Of a stretch of DNA of 55,749 bases, positions 49,904 to 55,749 are shown in pieces. This stretch comes from SIG440 sp045646865 (GTDB lineage: Bacteria; Bacillota; Clostridia; Monoglobales; Monoglobaceae). The stretch's first letter is position 1, and the number at the start of each line of letters is the position of its first letter. Both the position numbers and the translations under genes were made by a program. The stretch covers positions 1 to 55,749 of the forward strand of contig JAZRLM010000021.1 in NCBI GenBank assembly GCA_045646865.1, read 5' to 3'. The notes beneath the pieces were generated by a model. The model ran no database searches. It was not told where the DNA came from and worked only from the letters and a program-made list of their open reading frames with translations.

Positions 49904-50283
49904 ATGAGTTTAAAAGGATTAAGTTGTGTTTTCCGGTTTCGGACATAGAGAAAACGGCGGAATTTTATGAGTTGAAATTGGGTTTCAAAGTGGTTCGGTA
50001 TTTGGATTGTGAAGAACCGCATATTTGCCTCTATCGGGATGATGCGGAAATTATTTTGTTGCAGGCAAATACGCCGTCAATTACACCAAACCGAACTTTA
50101 TACGTATACGGGTATGATGCATATTTATATACGGCAAATCAAGAACTTCTTGAAAAGGAGTTTGCGGAAAAAGATGTCAAGTTTGTTAAACAGCTGAATA
50201 TAACCGATTATAATAACAAAGAGTTTGTGCTTGAAGACATAGATGGCCGCTGGTTAGCTTTTGGATTGAAGATAAAGGACTAA
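49904..50283 (+). pseudogene. VOC (glyoxalase-like) family protein, one-base frameshift near start
   Basis: ATG 49904 after GGAGTGAG reads MSLKGLSCVF and then leaves the frame, stopping after 14 codons. Adding one T to the T4 run at 49929-49932 restores MSLKGLSCVFPVSDIEKTAE, a typical VOC N-terminus, giving about 126 residues. The rest (FYELKLGFKVVRYLDCEEPH, then KEFVLEDIDGRWLAFGL) carries the VOC fold with likely metal-binding residues. If the sequence is correct, TTG 49924 with AAAGG upstream could start a 119-residue protein. Substrate unknown. Confidence 0.75.
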
Positions 50284-50284
50284 G

Positions 50285-50338
50285 TTCTATGTTATAGAAT
50301 ATGTTTTTCTCCCGACTTGACACGAGTCTGACATAGAA
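50285..50338. repeat. Partial third copy of the structured-repeat 3' box
   Basis: Contains CTCCCGACTTGACACGAGT, nearly identical to the 3' ends of the two large repeats at 53604-53810 and 55291-55503. It is enclosed by an inverted repeat TTCTATGT (50285-50292)/ACATAGAA (50331-50338). As with the other copies, it lies just downstream of a gene. Confidence 0.55.
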
Positions 50339-50356
50339 TTTATTAAAATAATAAAC

Positions 50357-50378
50357 CTCTGGAAAATTCCAGAGTTTT
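50357..50378. terminator. Bidirectional terminator between VOC and dehydrogenase genes
   Basis: CTCTGGAA-AA-TTCCAGAG followed by TTTT on the plus strand and T-rich on the minus strand. Confidence 0.7.
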
Positions 50379-50391
50379 ATTTGGCAAGTTA

Positions 50392-51630
50392 TTAAAAGTT
50401 GTTCAGCAAATATGCTTCTGCATCTTTGCACCACAATCCATTGTTTGTTTTTACGAGTTTGTCAAGAACGTTGAACCTCTTATCAGTTTCACCAAGCTTT
50501 TCAAAGTCGGTAAGTGCAGTGAGAGGAAGTTCAATATGTGTATATATAAGTTTTTTTCCGCCGGGAATATTAGGAAGATTAACGGTTGTGTCAATTGCAG
50601 CATCAATACCACCGATATGAGTTATCATAACAGATGGATCAAGACGGTTTTCACCGATGAGATTTACAATATCTCTCATATCTTCGGGTGTGCTTCCGCT
50701 TGTGCCCGCCACATGGTGCTGAGCATAGTGAACATTGTAAAAATTGAAATTGGCACTGAATTTTTTGTCAAGTGGACCAGCAAAGAAATTAAGACATCCA
50801 TCAAAGCCTAAAATGGCATCGCCAAGCTCAACCACAGCCGGAACGGGAGCGTATACAAAAACATCATCAAAACCTGTTCCACCTGAAATATCCATAAGTT
50901 CATCCTTGTCAGATGTAGCGGCAAAAATAAGTTTAATTCCATCTTTTTCTGCCTCTTCTACAGAAAATATAGATGCGGCACGGTCAAGTCTTGCTTTGTC
51001 AAGGTCGGTTACCACCACCATAGAGGGCTTGATATTTCCGTGAAGGGCAATATCAATGGCAACAAGGCCCATAGGACCGCAACCGGCAAGAATTGCAACC
51101 TTTCCGCCCGGTTTTATGCCAGTGACAGGTTCAGAGTTTTCGTTAAGATGTAAGCTGGCTTTGTATCCTCTTATAACGCAAGATGCAGGTTCTATAAGTG
51201 AACCGTTAAAATAGGAATCGCTATTTAATTTTATTAAGAAATTGTTATCAAGAATGTGTTCATAAACAATAGAGTATGTAGAAATACCGCCAATATCCTC
51301 AAAGGTATATCCTACAGTCTCATATCCGCCAAGATATGAAAGAACAGGTGGCATAACAACCTTATCGCCGACAGAAAATTTATTTTTCCATTTGTCGCCG
51401 ACTTCAACAATCTCTGCACAAAATTCGTGTCCGAGTATAATTGGATTTTCTGCTATGTTATCAGGCACCCTTATATGATTTTTTCCCTGCATAATTGTTT
51501 TATGCGTAGACATACATACACTGTCTGAAATAATCTTAATCAGTATTTCTCCTGGTGTGATTGGACGAAGTTCAAAATCTTCCAGTCTTGCATCGTTTGC
51601 TCCGTAAAGACGGGCTGCTCTTGTTTTCAT
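50392..51630 (-). CDS. Zinc-type medium-chain dehydrogenase, L-sorbose-1-phosphate reductase-like
   Basis: 412 residues from ATG 51630, after GGAGGGATAAC. Medium-chain dehydrogenase: LGHEFCAEIVEVGDKW with catalytic-site Glu/His, the Rossmann LAGCGPMGLVAIDIA, and VVTDLDKARLDRAASIF. The length of about 410 and the overall pattern (GFDDVFVYAPVPAVVELGDA, FFAGPLD, THIGGIDAAIDTTVNLPNIP) resemble SorE-like L-sorbose 1-phosphate reductases. It forms a two-gene operon with the aldolase upstream (gap 10 nt), divergent from a SorC-family regulator, which supports a role in ketose or sugar-alcohol phosphate metabolism. No PTS is in the window, so the exact sugar is open. Confidence 0.82.
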   Translation of the reverse strand: MKTRAARLYGANDARLEDFELRPITPGEILIKIISDSVCMSTHKTIMQGKNHIRVPDNIAENPIILGHEFCAEIVEVGDKWKNKFSVGDKVVMPPVLSYLGGYETVGYTFEDIGGISTYSIVYEHILDNNFLIKLNSDSYFNGSLIEPASCVIRGYKASLHLNENSEPVTGIKPGGKVAILAGCGPMGLVAIDIALHGNIKPSMVVVTDLDKARLDRAASIFSVEEAEKDGIKLIFAATSDKDELMDISGGTGFDDVFVYAPVPAVVELGDAILGFDGCLNFFAGPLDKKFSANFNFYNVHYAQHHVAGTSGSTPEDMRDIVNLIGENRLDPSVMITHIGGIDAAIDTTVNLPNIPGGKKLIYTHIELPLTALTDFEKLGETDKRFNVLDKLVKTNNGLWCKDAEAYLLNNF

Positions 51631-51640
51631 GTTATCCCTC

Positions 51641-52510
51641 CTATATTCTTCCTGCACTACCGAATGTTCTAAGCTTTTCACGGACAACTTCTTTCATCAT
51701 TTTAATGGCATCTTCATATACAAGGAAGGGCCATGTGGAAGGATTTGTCATAGCATTTAAATAGTTTTTAAGTCCTTGATTAAGGGCAAAAAGCACATCA
51801 GAATAAATATTTATTTTGGTAATGCCGTGATGAATGGCATTCTGCATCTGGTCGTCAGGAGTTCCACTTCCTCCGTGAAGAACAAGCGGTCTGTCGCATA
51901 CAGAGGTTATTTCATCAAGCCTGCCTATTCTGAGTTCAGGTGTCTTTTGATACACTCCATGAGATGTGCCTATAGCAACAGCAAGTGCATCAACATCTGT
52001 GATTTCTATAAATCTTGCAACCTCTTCAGGTACAGTAAGACTTTCGCCAGGATCGGTGTCAGTTCCGGTCTCGCTGACACTTCCAACGCTAGCATTACCC
52101 ACATGACCGAGTTCGGCTTCGACAGTGATACCTTTTTTGTGGGCATATTCAGTGACAATAGCGGTGTTCTTTGCATTCTCGTCAAAGGAAAGCACTGAAC
52201 CATCGTACATAACCGAACTGTATCCGTTGTCGCAACCGTATTTTATGAAGTCGATATCGGTTGCATGGTCCATATGAAGACAAATTGGAATATTAAAATA
52301 TTTGGAAGCGCCATTAATCATAGAGGAAATCAGTTGAAGATTTCTCCCTTGCGTATCTACACCTAATGTCATAAGAAGAGCGGGAGATTTTTCTTCTTCG
52401 CAAGTTTCCAAAACGGCTTTCATCATTTCATAGTTGCTTATATCAAATGCAGGAATAGCATAATGGTTTTTCTTTGCATCTGTAAGCATTTCTTTCATAG
52501 TAACTAACAT
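51641..52510 (-). CDS. Class II ketose-bisphosphate aldolase
   Basis: 289 residues from ATG 52510, preceded by AAGGAGA. Zinc-dependent aldolase (fructose/tagatose-bisphosphate type). Motifs: N-terminal MKEMLTDAKKNHYAIPAFDI, the metal and catalytic LHMDHATD, TVEAELGHVGN, and the phosphate-binding LHGGSGTPDDQMQNAIHHGI and KINIYSD. It splits a ketose bisphosphate into two triose phosphates, following on from the dehydrogenase and an unseen kinase. Transcribed from a promoter overlapping the SorC-type operator. Confidence 0.92.
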   Translation of the reverse strand: MLVTMKEMLTDAKKNHYAIPAFDISNYEMMKAVLETCEEEKSPALLMTLGVDTQGRNLQLISSMINGASKYFNIPICLHMDHATDIDFIKYGCDNGYSSVMYDGSVLSFDENAKNTAIVTEYAHKKGITVEAELGHVGNASVGSVSETGTDTDPGESLTVPEEVARFIEITDVDALAVAIGTSHGVYQKTPELRIGRLDEITSVCDRPLVLHGGSGTPDDQMQNAIHHGITKINIYSDVLFALNQGLKNYLNAMTNPSTWPFLVYEDAIKMMKEVVREKLRTFGSAGRI

Positions 52511-52540
52511 AATAGCATCTCCTTTATTTAAGTTACACTC

Positions 52541-52569
52541 ATTATAGCACACTATTTAACATATGTCAA
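52541..52569 (-). promoter_or_regulatory. Promoter of aldolase-dehydrogenase operon
   Basis: Minus strand: TTGACA (52569-52564), 17-bp spacer, TATAAT (52546-52541). The spacer includes the left arm of the operator palindrome. Confidence 0.85.
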
Positions 52570-52587
52570 TTACAAATGTTAAATAGT
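52551..52587. promoter_or_regulatory. Operator palindrome of the SorC-family regulator
   Basis: Perfect 12-bp arms ACTATTTAACAT (52551-52562) and ATGTTAAATAGT (52576-52587) separated by 13 bp. The left arm lies in the spacer of the minus-strand promoter; the right arm reaches the -35 of the plus-strand promoter. A bound regulator could control both. Confidence 0.8.
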
Positions 52588-52615
52588 TGACTTGTAGGGG
52601 AAAGGCTGATATAAT
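52587..52615 (+). promoter_or_regulatory. Promoter of the SorC-family regulator gene
   Basis: TTGACT (52587-52592), 17-bp spacer, TATAAT (52610-52615). It overlaps ATG 52616, ruling that out as the start codon. Confidence 0.85.
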
Positions 52616-52648
52616 ATGTTGGTAAATAAAATGCAAAAGGTGACATAT

Positions 52649-53584
52649 ATGAATATGCATAAAAAACAAATGCGGGAAGCAGCAGTCTTATATTATGAAA
52701 AAAAACACACCCAGAATGAAATTGCAAAAATGATGGGACTAACTCGTCAGACAGTCTCTAAATTATTGAATGATTCTATAAAAGAGAATATTGTTGAAAT
52801 CAAGATTCACAATCCGGAGATTGATTGCAAAGAACTCGAGCAAGTTATCTGCGATAAATTTAATATTAGAAATGCTGTTATATGTGGAGTTAGCGGTACT
52901 GATGAATCCCTTTGTAGATTAATGACCGTAAAAAAGGCTGCTGATTATATTTGTTCTATCATTGAAAGCGGTAATAAAAAAATTGCTATTTCATGGGGTC
53001 GTACAATTCAGACATTGATTTCTGAATTTCCAAACATTGCGACTTTCAATAATATTGTATTTCCGCTTTTTGGTGCAACAGATCAGGAACAATCATGTTT
53101 TTTATCAAATGAATTAGCAAGAAGTTTTGCTGATAAAATTTCTGCAAAGGTGAAATACGCATGGTTTCCTTATCTACCCGATAACGCTAATGATTGTGAA
53201 CTGTTTAAAAAAACATCTTATTATAAAAGTCTTAATGACCTGTGGAATAATATTGATGTTGCTGTTGTTGGGATAGGAAGCAGAGATATTATCCAAACTT
53301 TTGGCAAGGTTTTTGGATATAATGAGAAATGTGCATATGCAGTAGGGGATATTTCCACACATTTTTTTGATAAGGATGGTAACATTTTAGAGTTATATGA
53401 AAATACATTGTGTGCAGGAATGGATAATATCAAAAAAGCGAAGCAAACCATTGCTGTTGCTTGTGGAAAAGATAAAAAAGAAGCGATTATAGGCGCATTG
53501 CATACGCAAATGATTGATACATTGATTACCGATGAATACACCGCGAGAGATATATTATCTGTTTTAGATATAAAGGGGAGATAA
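52649..53584 (+). CDS. SorC/DeoR-family sugar-sensing transcriptional regulator
   Basis: 311 residues from ATG 52649, after AAAGGTGA; in-frame ATGs at 52616 and 52631 lie in the promoter region or lack a ribosome binding site. N-terminal HTH (HTQNEIAKMMGLTRQTVSKLLN) and a C-terminal sugar-phosphate-binding domain (KKIAISWGRTIQTLI, DVAVVGIGSRD, TIAVACGKDKKEAIIGALHT) of the SorC family. It probably binds a phosphosugar and controls the divergent aldolase-dehydrogenase operon and itself through the palindrome at 52551-52587. Confidence 0.92.
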   Translation: MNMHKKQMREAAVLYYEKKHTQNEIAKMMGLTRQTVSKLLNDSIKENIVEIKIHNPEIDCKELEQVICDKFNIRNAVICGVSGTDESLCRLMTVKKAADYICSIIESGNKKIAISWGRTIQTLISEFPNIATFNNIVFPLFGATDQEQSCFLSNELARSFADKISAKVKYAWFPYLPDNANDCELFKKTSYYKSLNDLWNNIDVAVVGIGSRDIIQTFGKVFGYNEKCAYAVGDISTHFFDKDGNILELYENTLCAGMDNIKKAKQTIAVACGKDKKEAIIGALHTQMIDTLITDEYTARDILSVLDIKGR

Positions 53585-53603
53585 AAGTTAAGTTTGAGGA
53601 TGA

Positions 53604-53810
53604 GCCTTCTTTATGCTTTTACTTGTTCAAGTCTTACAATTTAATAAATTAGTTTGCTTAATTTTGATATTTACATAAAAAGTCGGAGCGAGAAAATCCA
53701 GTGTTCTCGCAGGTTCTAAGGAATAGTGTTAAAGGAAAAACAGTTGAAAAAACAGGATGAAAATAGTAGGTCCTAATATTCACTGTTCTCCTGTCTTGAC
53801 ACGAGTAATA
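53604..53810 (+). repeat. Structured direct repeat, copy 1
   Basis: About 205 bp similar to copy 2 (55291-55503), differing by scattered substitutions and small indels. Conserved elements are TTGATATTTACATA, a GCGAGAA/TTCTCGC hairpin (53688-53710), GTTAAAGGAAAAACAGTTGA, AACAGTTGAA/TTCACTGTT (stem) with inner AGGA/TCCT and loop TAGTAGGT, and a final CTTGACACGAGTAATA. It starts 20 bp downstream of the regulator gene stop. No long open frame. Confidence 0.8.
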
Positions 53811-53838
53811 TGGAAATGTCAAATGTTGTCGAAAAACG

Positions 53839-54289
53839 AAAGCCTCCCTTGCCTAAAGGGAGGGGGACCACCGAAGGTGGTGGAGGGATATATGGAGAGA
53901 AAACATAATACCGATTTAACAAACAATGCGAGAACATTAAGAAAGAATATGACAAAAGAAGAAAGACATTTGTGGTACGATTTCTTGAAAAATTATCCTG
54001 TTAGATTCTTAAGACAAAAAGTAATTGATAATTATATAGTTGATTTTTATTGTCATAGTGCAAGGTTAATTATAGAACTTGATGGCTCACAACATTATGA
54101 AGAAAAAGGTTTGTTAAAAGATAGAATTAGAACTGAAAGAATTGAGAAACGAAACTTGACAGTTATGAGAATACCCAACAACGAAGTTAATAGAAATTTT
54201 GAGGGAGTGTGTCAGTATATAGATATTGCAGTAAAAGAATCCCTCCGTCAGTCTGCGACTGACACCTCCCTTTAGGCAAGGGAGGCTTT
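53839..54289 (+). mobile_element. 451-bp palindrome-bounded element carrying a DUF559 gene
   Basis: Bounded by 25-bp perfect terminal inverted repeats (53839-53863 and 54265-54289; left one begins AAAGCCTCCCTTGCC). Each repeat is itself a hairpin (CCTCCCTT/AAGGGAGG). Inside lie further hairpins, ACCACC/GGTGGT on the left and GTCAGTC/GACTGAC on the right, plus an 8-bp GGAGGGAT/ATCCCTCC pair. No target duplication was apparent. The layout is that of small palindromic elements that carry DUF559 endonuclease-like genes. Confidence 0.8.
53892..54275 (+). CDS. DUF559 (Vsr-like endonuclease fold) protein
   Basis: 127 residues from ATG 53892. The DUF559 core is clear: ARTLRKNMTKEERHLWYDFL, RFLRQKVIDNYIVDFYC, the catalytic-type IIELDGSQH and RTERIEKRNLTVMRIPNNEV. 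This places it in the PD-(D/E)XK/Vsr-like nuclease group. The ribosome binding site GGAGGG (53882-53887) and the last codons with the TAG stop (54273-54275) are supplied by the bounding palindromic repeats, so gene and repeats appear to form one unit. It may process or mobilise its own element; function unproven. Confidence 0.88.
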   Translation: MERKHNTDLTNNARTLRKNMTKEERHLWYDFLKNYPVRFLRQKVIDNYIVDFYCHSARLIIELDGSQHYEEKGLLKDRIRTERIEKRNLTVMRIPNNEVNRNFEGVCQYIDIAVKESLRQSATDTSL

Positions 54290-54364
54290 GCCGCGTTGCA
54301 TCTAAACCTTATGCCTCGCAATAACATTGACATGTAAAATAATATCTAAACGGAGAGAATATAT

Positions 54365-55282
54365 ATGAAAAAAATATTACAAAAAATCATAGGAGAGTGT
54401 TATCCTTATATACAAAAGGGTAAAGTGGCTACCTATATTCCTGAACTTGCAAAAGCTGATCCAAACGAGTTTGGCATTTGCACTATATCGTTTGAACAAG
54501 GTATAAATGGCTTTGGAGATTATGAAAAGAGTTTTACAATGCAAAGTATTGTAAAGGCAATTATATTGCTTAGAGCACTTGAAGACAAAGGCGAATCAGA
54601 AGTTCGCAAACTTGTTGGAGTAGAAGCTACAGGAAAACCATTTGATACCTTCAATTATAGTGATCAGGATTTAAAGAGCGAGCACATCAACCCAATGATA
54701 AATGCAGGAGCAATTGCGTTGTGCACACTTGTAGACGGAAAAACATATCAGGAAAAATTTCAAAGATTACTGGATTTAACCCGAAAAATCGCCAGCAATC
54801 CCAATCTTAATGTTGATGAAGATGTTTATACGTCTGAAAAGGCCACCGGCAACAAAAACAGGGCTCTTACATATATGCTCAAGGCTTATGGGATTATCAA
54901 CGAAGATGCTGAGGAGGTGCTTGATTGTTATTTTCGGGCTTGTTCCATAAAAGTTACAAGTGTTGATTTGGCAAGGATAGCATTTGTTTTGGCTAATAAA
55001 GGAAAGGATCCAATTACAGGGGAGAAGTTATTCGATAAAAAACACGCAAAATACATCAATGCAGTTTTAATGACTTGCGGGATGTATGATGGCTCCGGAG
55101 AATTTGCTATTACTGTGGGTGTACCTGCGAAAAGCGGTGTTGGCGGCGGAATAATGGCTATTGTGCCAAATAGAATGGGTATAGGAATCTATTCGCCTGC
55201 ATTAGACAGTAAGGGAAACAGTTGTGCAGGAATTAAGGCATTAGAATTATTAAGTAGAGAGTTAGAACTCAGTATTTTTTAG
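54365..55282 (+). CDS. glsA: Glutaminase (serine-dependent beta-lactamase fold)
   Basis: 305 residues, the full length of bacterial GlsA. Hydrolyses L-glutamine to glutamate and ammonia in the cytoplasm. The catalytic Ser-x-x-Lys is in FTMQSIVKAI; NPMINAGAIAL and the C-terminal VPAKSGVGGGIMAIVP are family motifs, with the N-terminal segment KVATYIPELAKADPNEFGI. ATG 54365 follows CGGAGAG. It lies between two copies of the structured repeat, apart from any operon. Confidence 0.95.
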   Translation: MKKILQKIIGECYPYIQKGKVATYIPELAKADPNEFGICTISFEQGINGFGDYEKSFTMQSIVKAIILLRALEDKGESEVRKLVGVEATGKPFDTFNYSDQDLKSEHINPMINAGAIALCTLVDGKTYQEKFQRLLDLTRKIASNPNLNVDEDVYTSEKATGNKNRALTYMLKAYGIINEDAEEVLDCYFRACSIKVTSVDLARIAFVLANKGKDPITGEKLFDKKHAKYINAVLMTCGMYDGSGEFAITVGVPAKSGVGGGIMAIVPNRMGIGIYSPALDSKGNSCAGIKALELLSRELELSIF

Positions 55283-55290
55283 AGGAACAC

Positions 55291-55503
55291 AGTAGATGCT
55301 TCTGCTACTTTTACTTTTGTCAAGTCTATAAAATTTAAAAGAATAGTTTGCCGATTTTGATATTTACATATACTATCGGATGCGAGAAAATACAGTATTC
55401 TCGCGGGTTCTAATGGGTTTGTTAAAGGAAAAACAGTTGAAAAAATAGGGGGAATTTAGTAGGTCCTATTATTCACTGTTCTCCTGACTTGACACGAGTA
55501 ATA
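55291..55503 (+). repeat. Structured direct repeat, copy 2
   Basis: Partner of 53604-53810. GTCAAGTC (55319-55326) can pair with GACTTGAC (55486-55493), closing the element. The inner hairpins GCGAGAA/TTCTCGC (55382-55404) and AACAGTTGAA/TTCACTGTT with inner ATAGG/CCTAT and loop TAGTAGGT are kept despite sequence changes. It starts 8 bp after the glutaminase stop. Confidence 0.8.
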
Positions 55504-55557
55504 ATTATGTTGGCAATGTATGAAAAGTGAAAATATAAAGAAAATTAAGCTGCTTTT

Positions 55558-55604
55558 AAAGTCATTATGCTTTCGGAAAACTGAAAGCATAATGACTTTT
55601 TGTA
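55558..55604. terminator. Long perfect hairpin with T-run
   Basis: 17-bp arms (55558-55574 and 55583-55599) and an 8-nt loop, followed by TT on the plus strand and flanked by A-run. It probably terminates the glutaminase transcript. Confidence 0.75.
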
Positions 55605-55611
55605 TAACGAA

Positions 55612-55634
55612 AACCACGCGATAGTCGCGTGGTT
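55612..55634. repeat. Perfect hairpin AACCACGCGA-TAG-TCGCGTGGTT
   Basis: 10-bp arms with a 3-nt loop, 8 bp after the terminator. Hairpins like this occur near the ends of IS200/IS605 elements, but the window stops at 55749 before any transposase can be seen. Confidence 0.5.
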
Positions 55635-55749
55635 CAAAAGAGCTTAAGCGGTGAACAGAAAAGAAATCAGATACAATATATAAATTAAATGGTTGTTTGC
55701 ATATGAAATAATTTATTCTAATTCATGTTGTGGGAAAGCCTTCCCCTGT

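Noticed and set aside
49170..49946. 258-codon minus-strand frame opposite the MFS gene
   Set aside because: Antisense shadow of a recognisable transporter; no start signal or domain.

Overview
The window looks like chromosome from a low-GC, anaerobic, endospore-forming Clostridia-type Firmicute, probably a gut lineage. The evidence is a spoIIAA-spoIIAB-sigF operon, lonB-lonA-ysxC synteny, pyruvate formate-lyase with its activase, RNase J, strong AGGAGG-type ribosome binding sites, and control by a TPP riboswitch, a ZTP (pfl) riboswitch and two T-boxes. No CRISPR array, prophage or plasmid backbone was seen.

Layout. 1-130: end of an IS3-like element. 172-5177: a frameshifted GH13 glucosidase, a ZIP metal transporter, a DNA glycosylase, trmO, and a stand-alone trpB preceded by a classical-looking Trp leader peptide and attenuator. 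5325-5800: five tRNAs (Gly, Arg, His, Gln, Lys). 5910-8921: an AT-rich accessory stretch holding a MuF-type polymorphic toxin with its putative immunity gene, an XRE regulator divergent from a lipoprotein gene with three operator-like repeats, and a decayed four-helix-bundle (IVP) gene. 8988-12125: TPP riboswitch and a thiamine salvage operon (thiM, thiE, HAD-thiD fusion). 12289-17296: RNase J (minus strand), then ZTP riboswitch-pflB-pflA. 17391-30558: lonB-lon-ysxC-hisS-aspS-DUF4340-tyrS-valS. 30716-35918: spoIIA operon, two membrane proteins of unknown role (a zinc-ribbon/CD225 protein and a degenerate PP2C-like protein), a VanY-like peptidase and a frameshifted cupin.

35995-41775 is the most interesting block. 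Two separate T-boxes precede two different acyl/aryl-CoA ligases. The first ligase is an HTH-cupin-AMP-ligase fusion. The second is a PaaK-type ligase followed by a double-ACT protein and a DUF554 membrane protein. My reading of the specifier loops favours AUC (Ile) for the first and UUC (Phe) for the second. If right, amino-acid starvation induces activation of 2-methylbutyrate and phenylacetate, which fits salvage of short and aryl acids into isoleucine and phenylalanine by reductive carboxylation.

41850-48267: xanthine phosphoribosyltransferase (possibly with an AUA start) and a BMP-family nucleoside ABC transporter, interrupted by a dense block of inverted repeats, then a DUF4430 lipoprotein. 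48304-50283: tRNA-Thr and tRNA-Asp (minus strand), an OFA-type MFS transporter and a frameshifted VOC protein. 50392-53584: a sugar-phosphate dehydrogenase and class II aldolase divergent from a SorC-family regulator, with a palindromic operator spanning both promoters. 53604-55749: two about 205-bp copies of a structured repeat flank a 451-bp palindrome-bounded element carrying a DUF559 gene and a glutaminase gene; further hairpins follow at the right edge.

Three genes (GH13, cupin, VOC) each appear to lack one base in a short homopolymer. This suggests either consensus-sequence errors or real decay and should be kept in mind when using the annotation.
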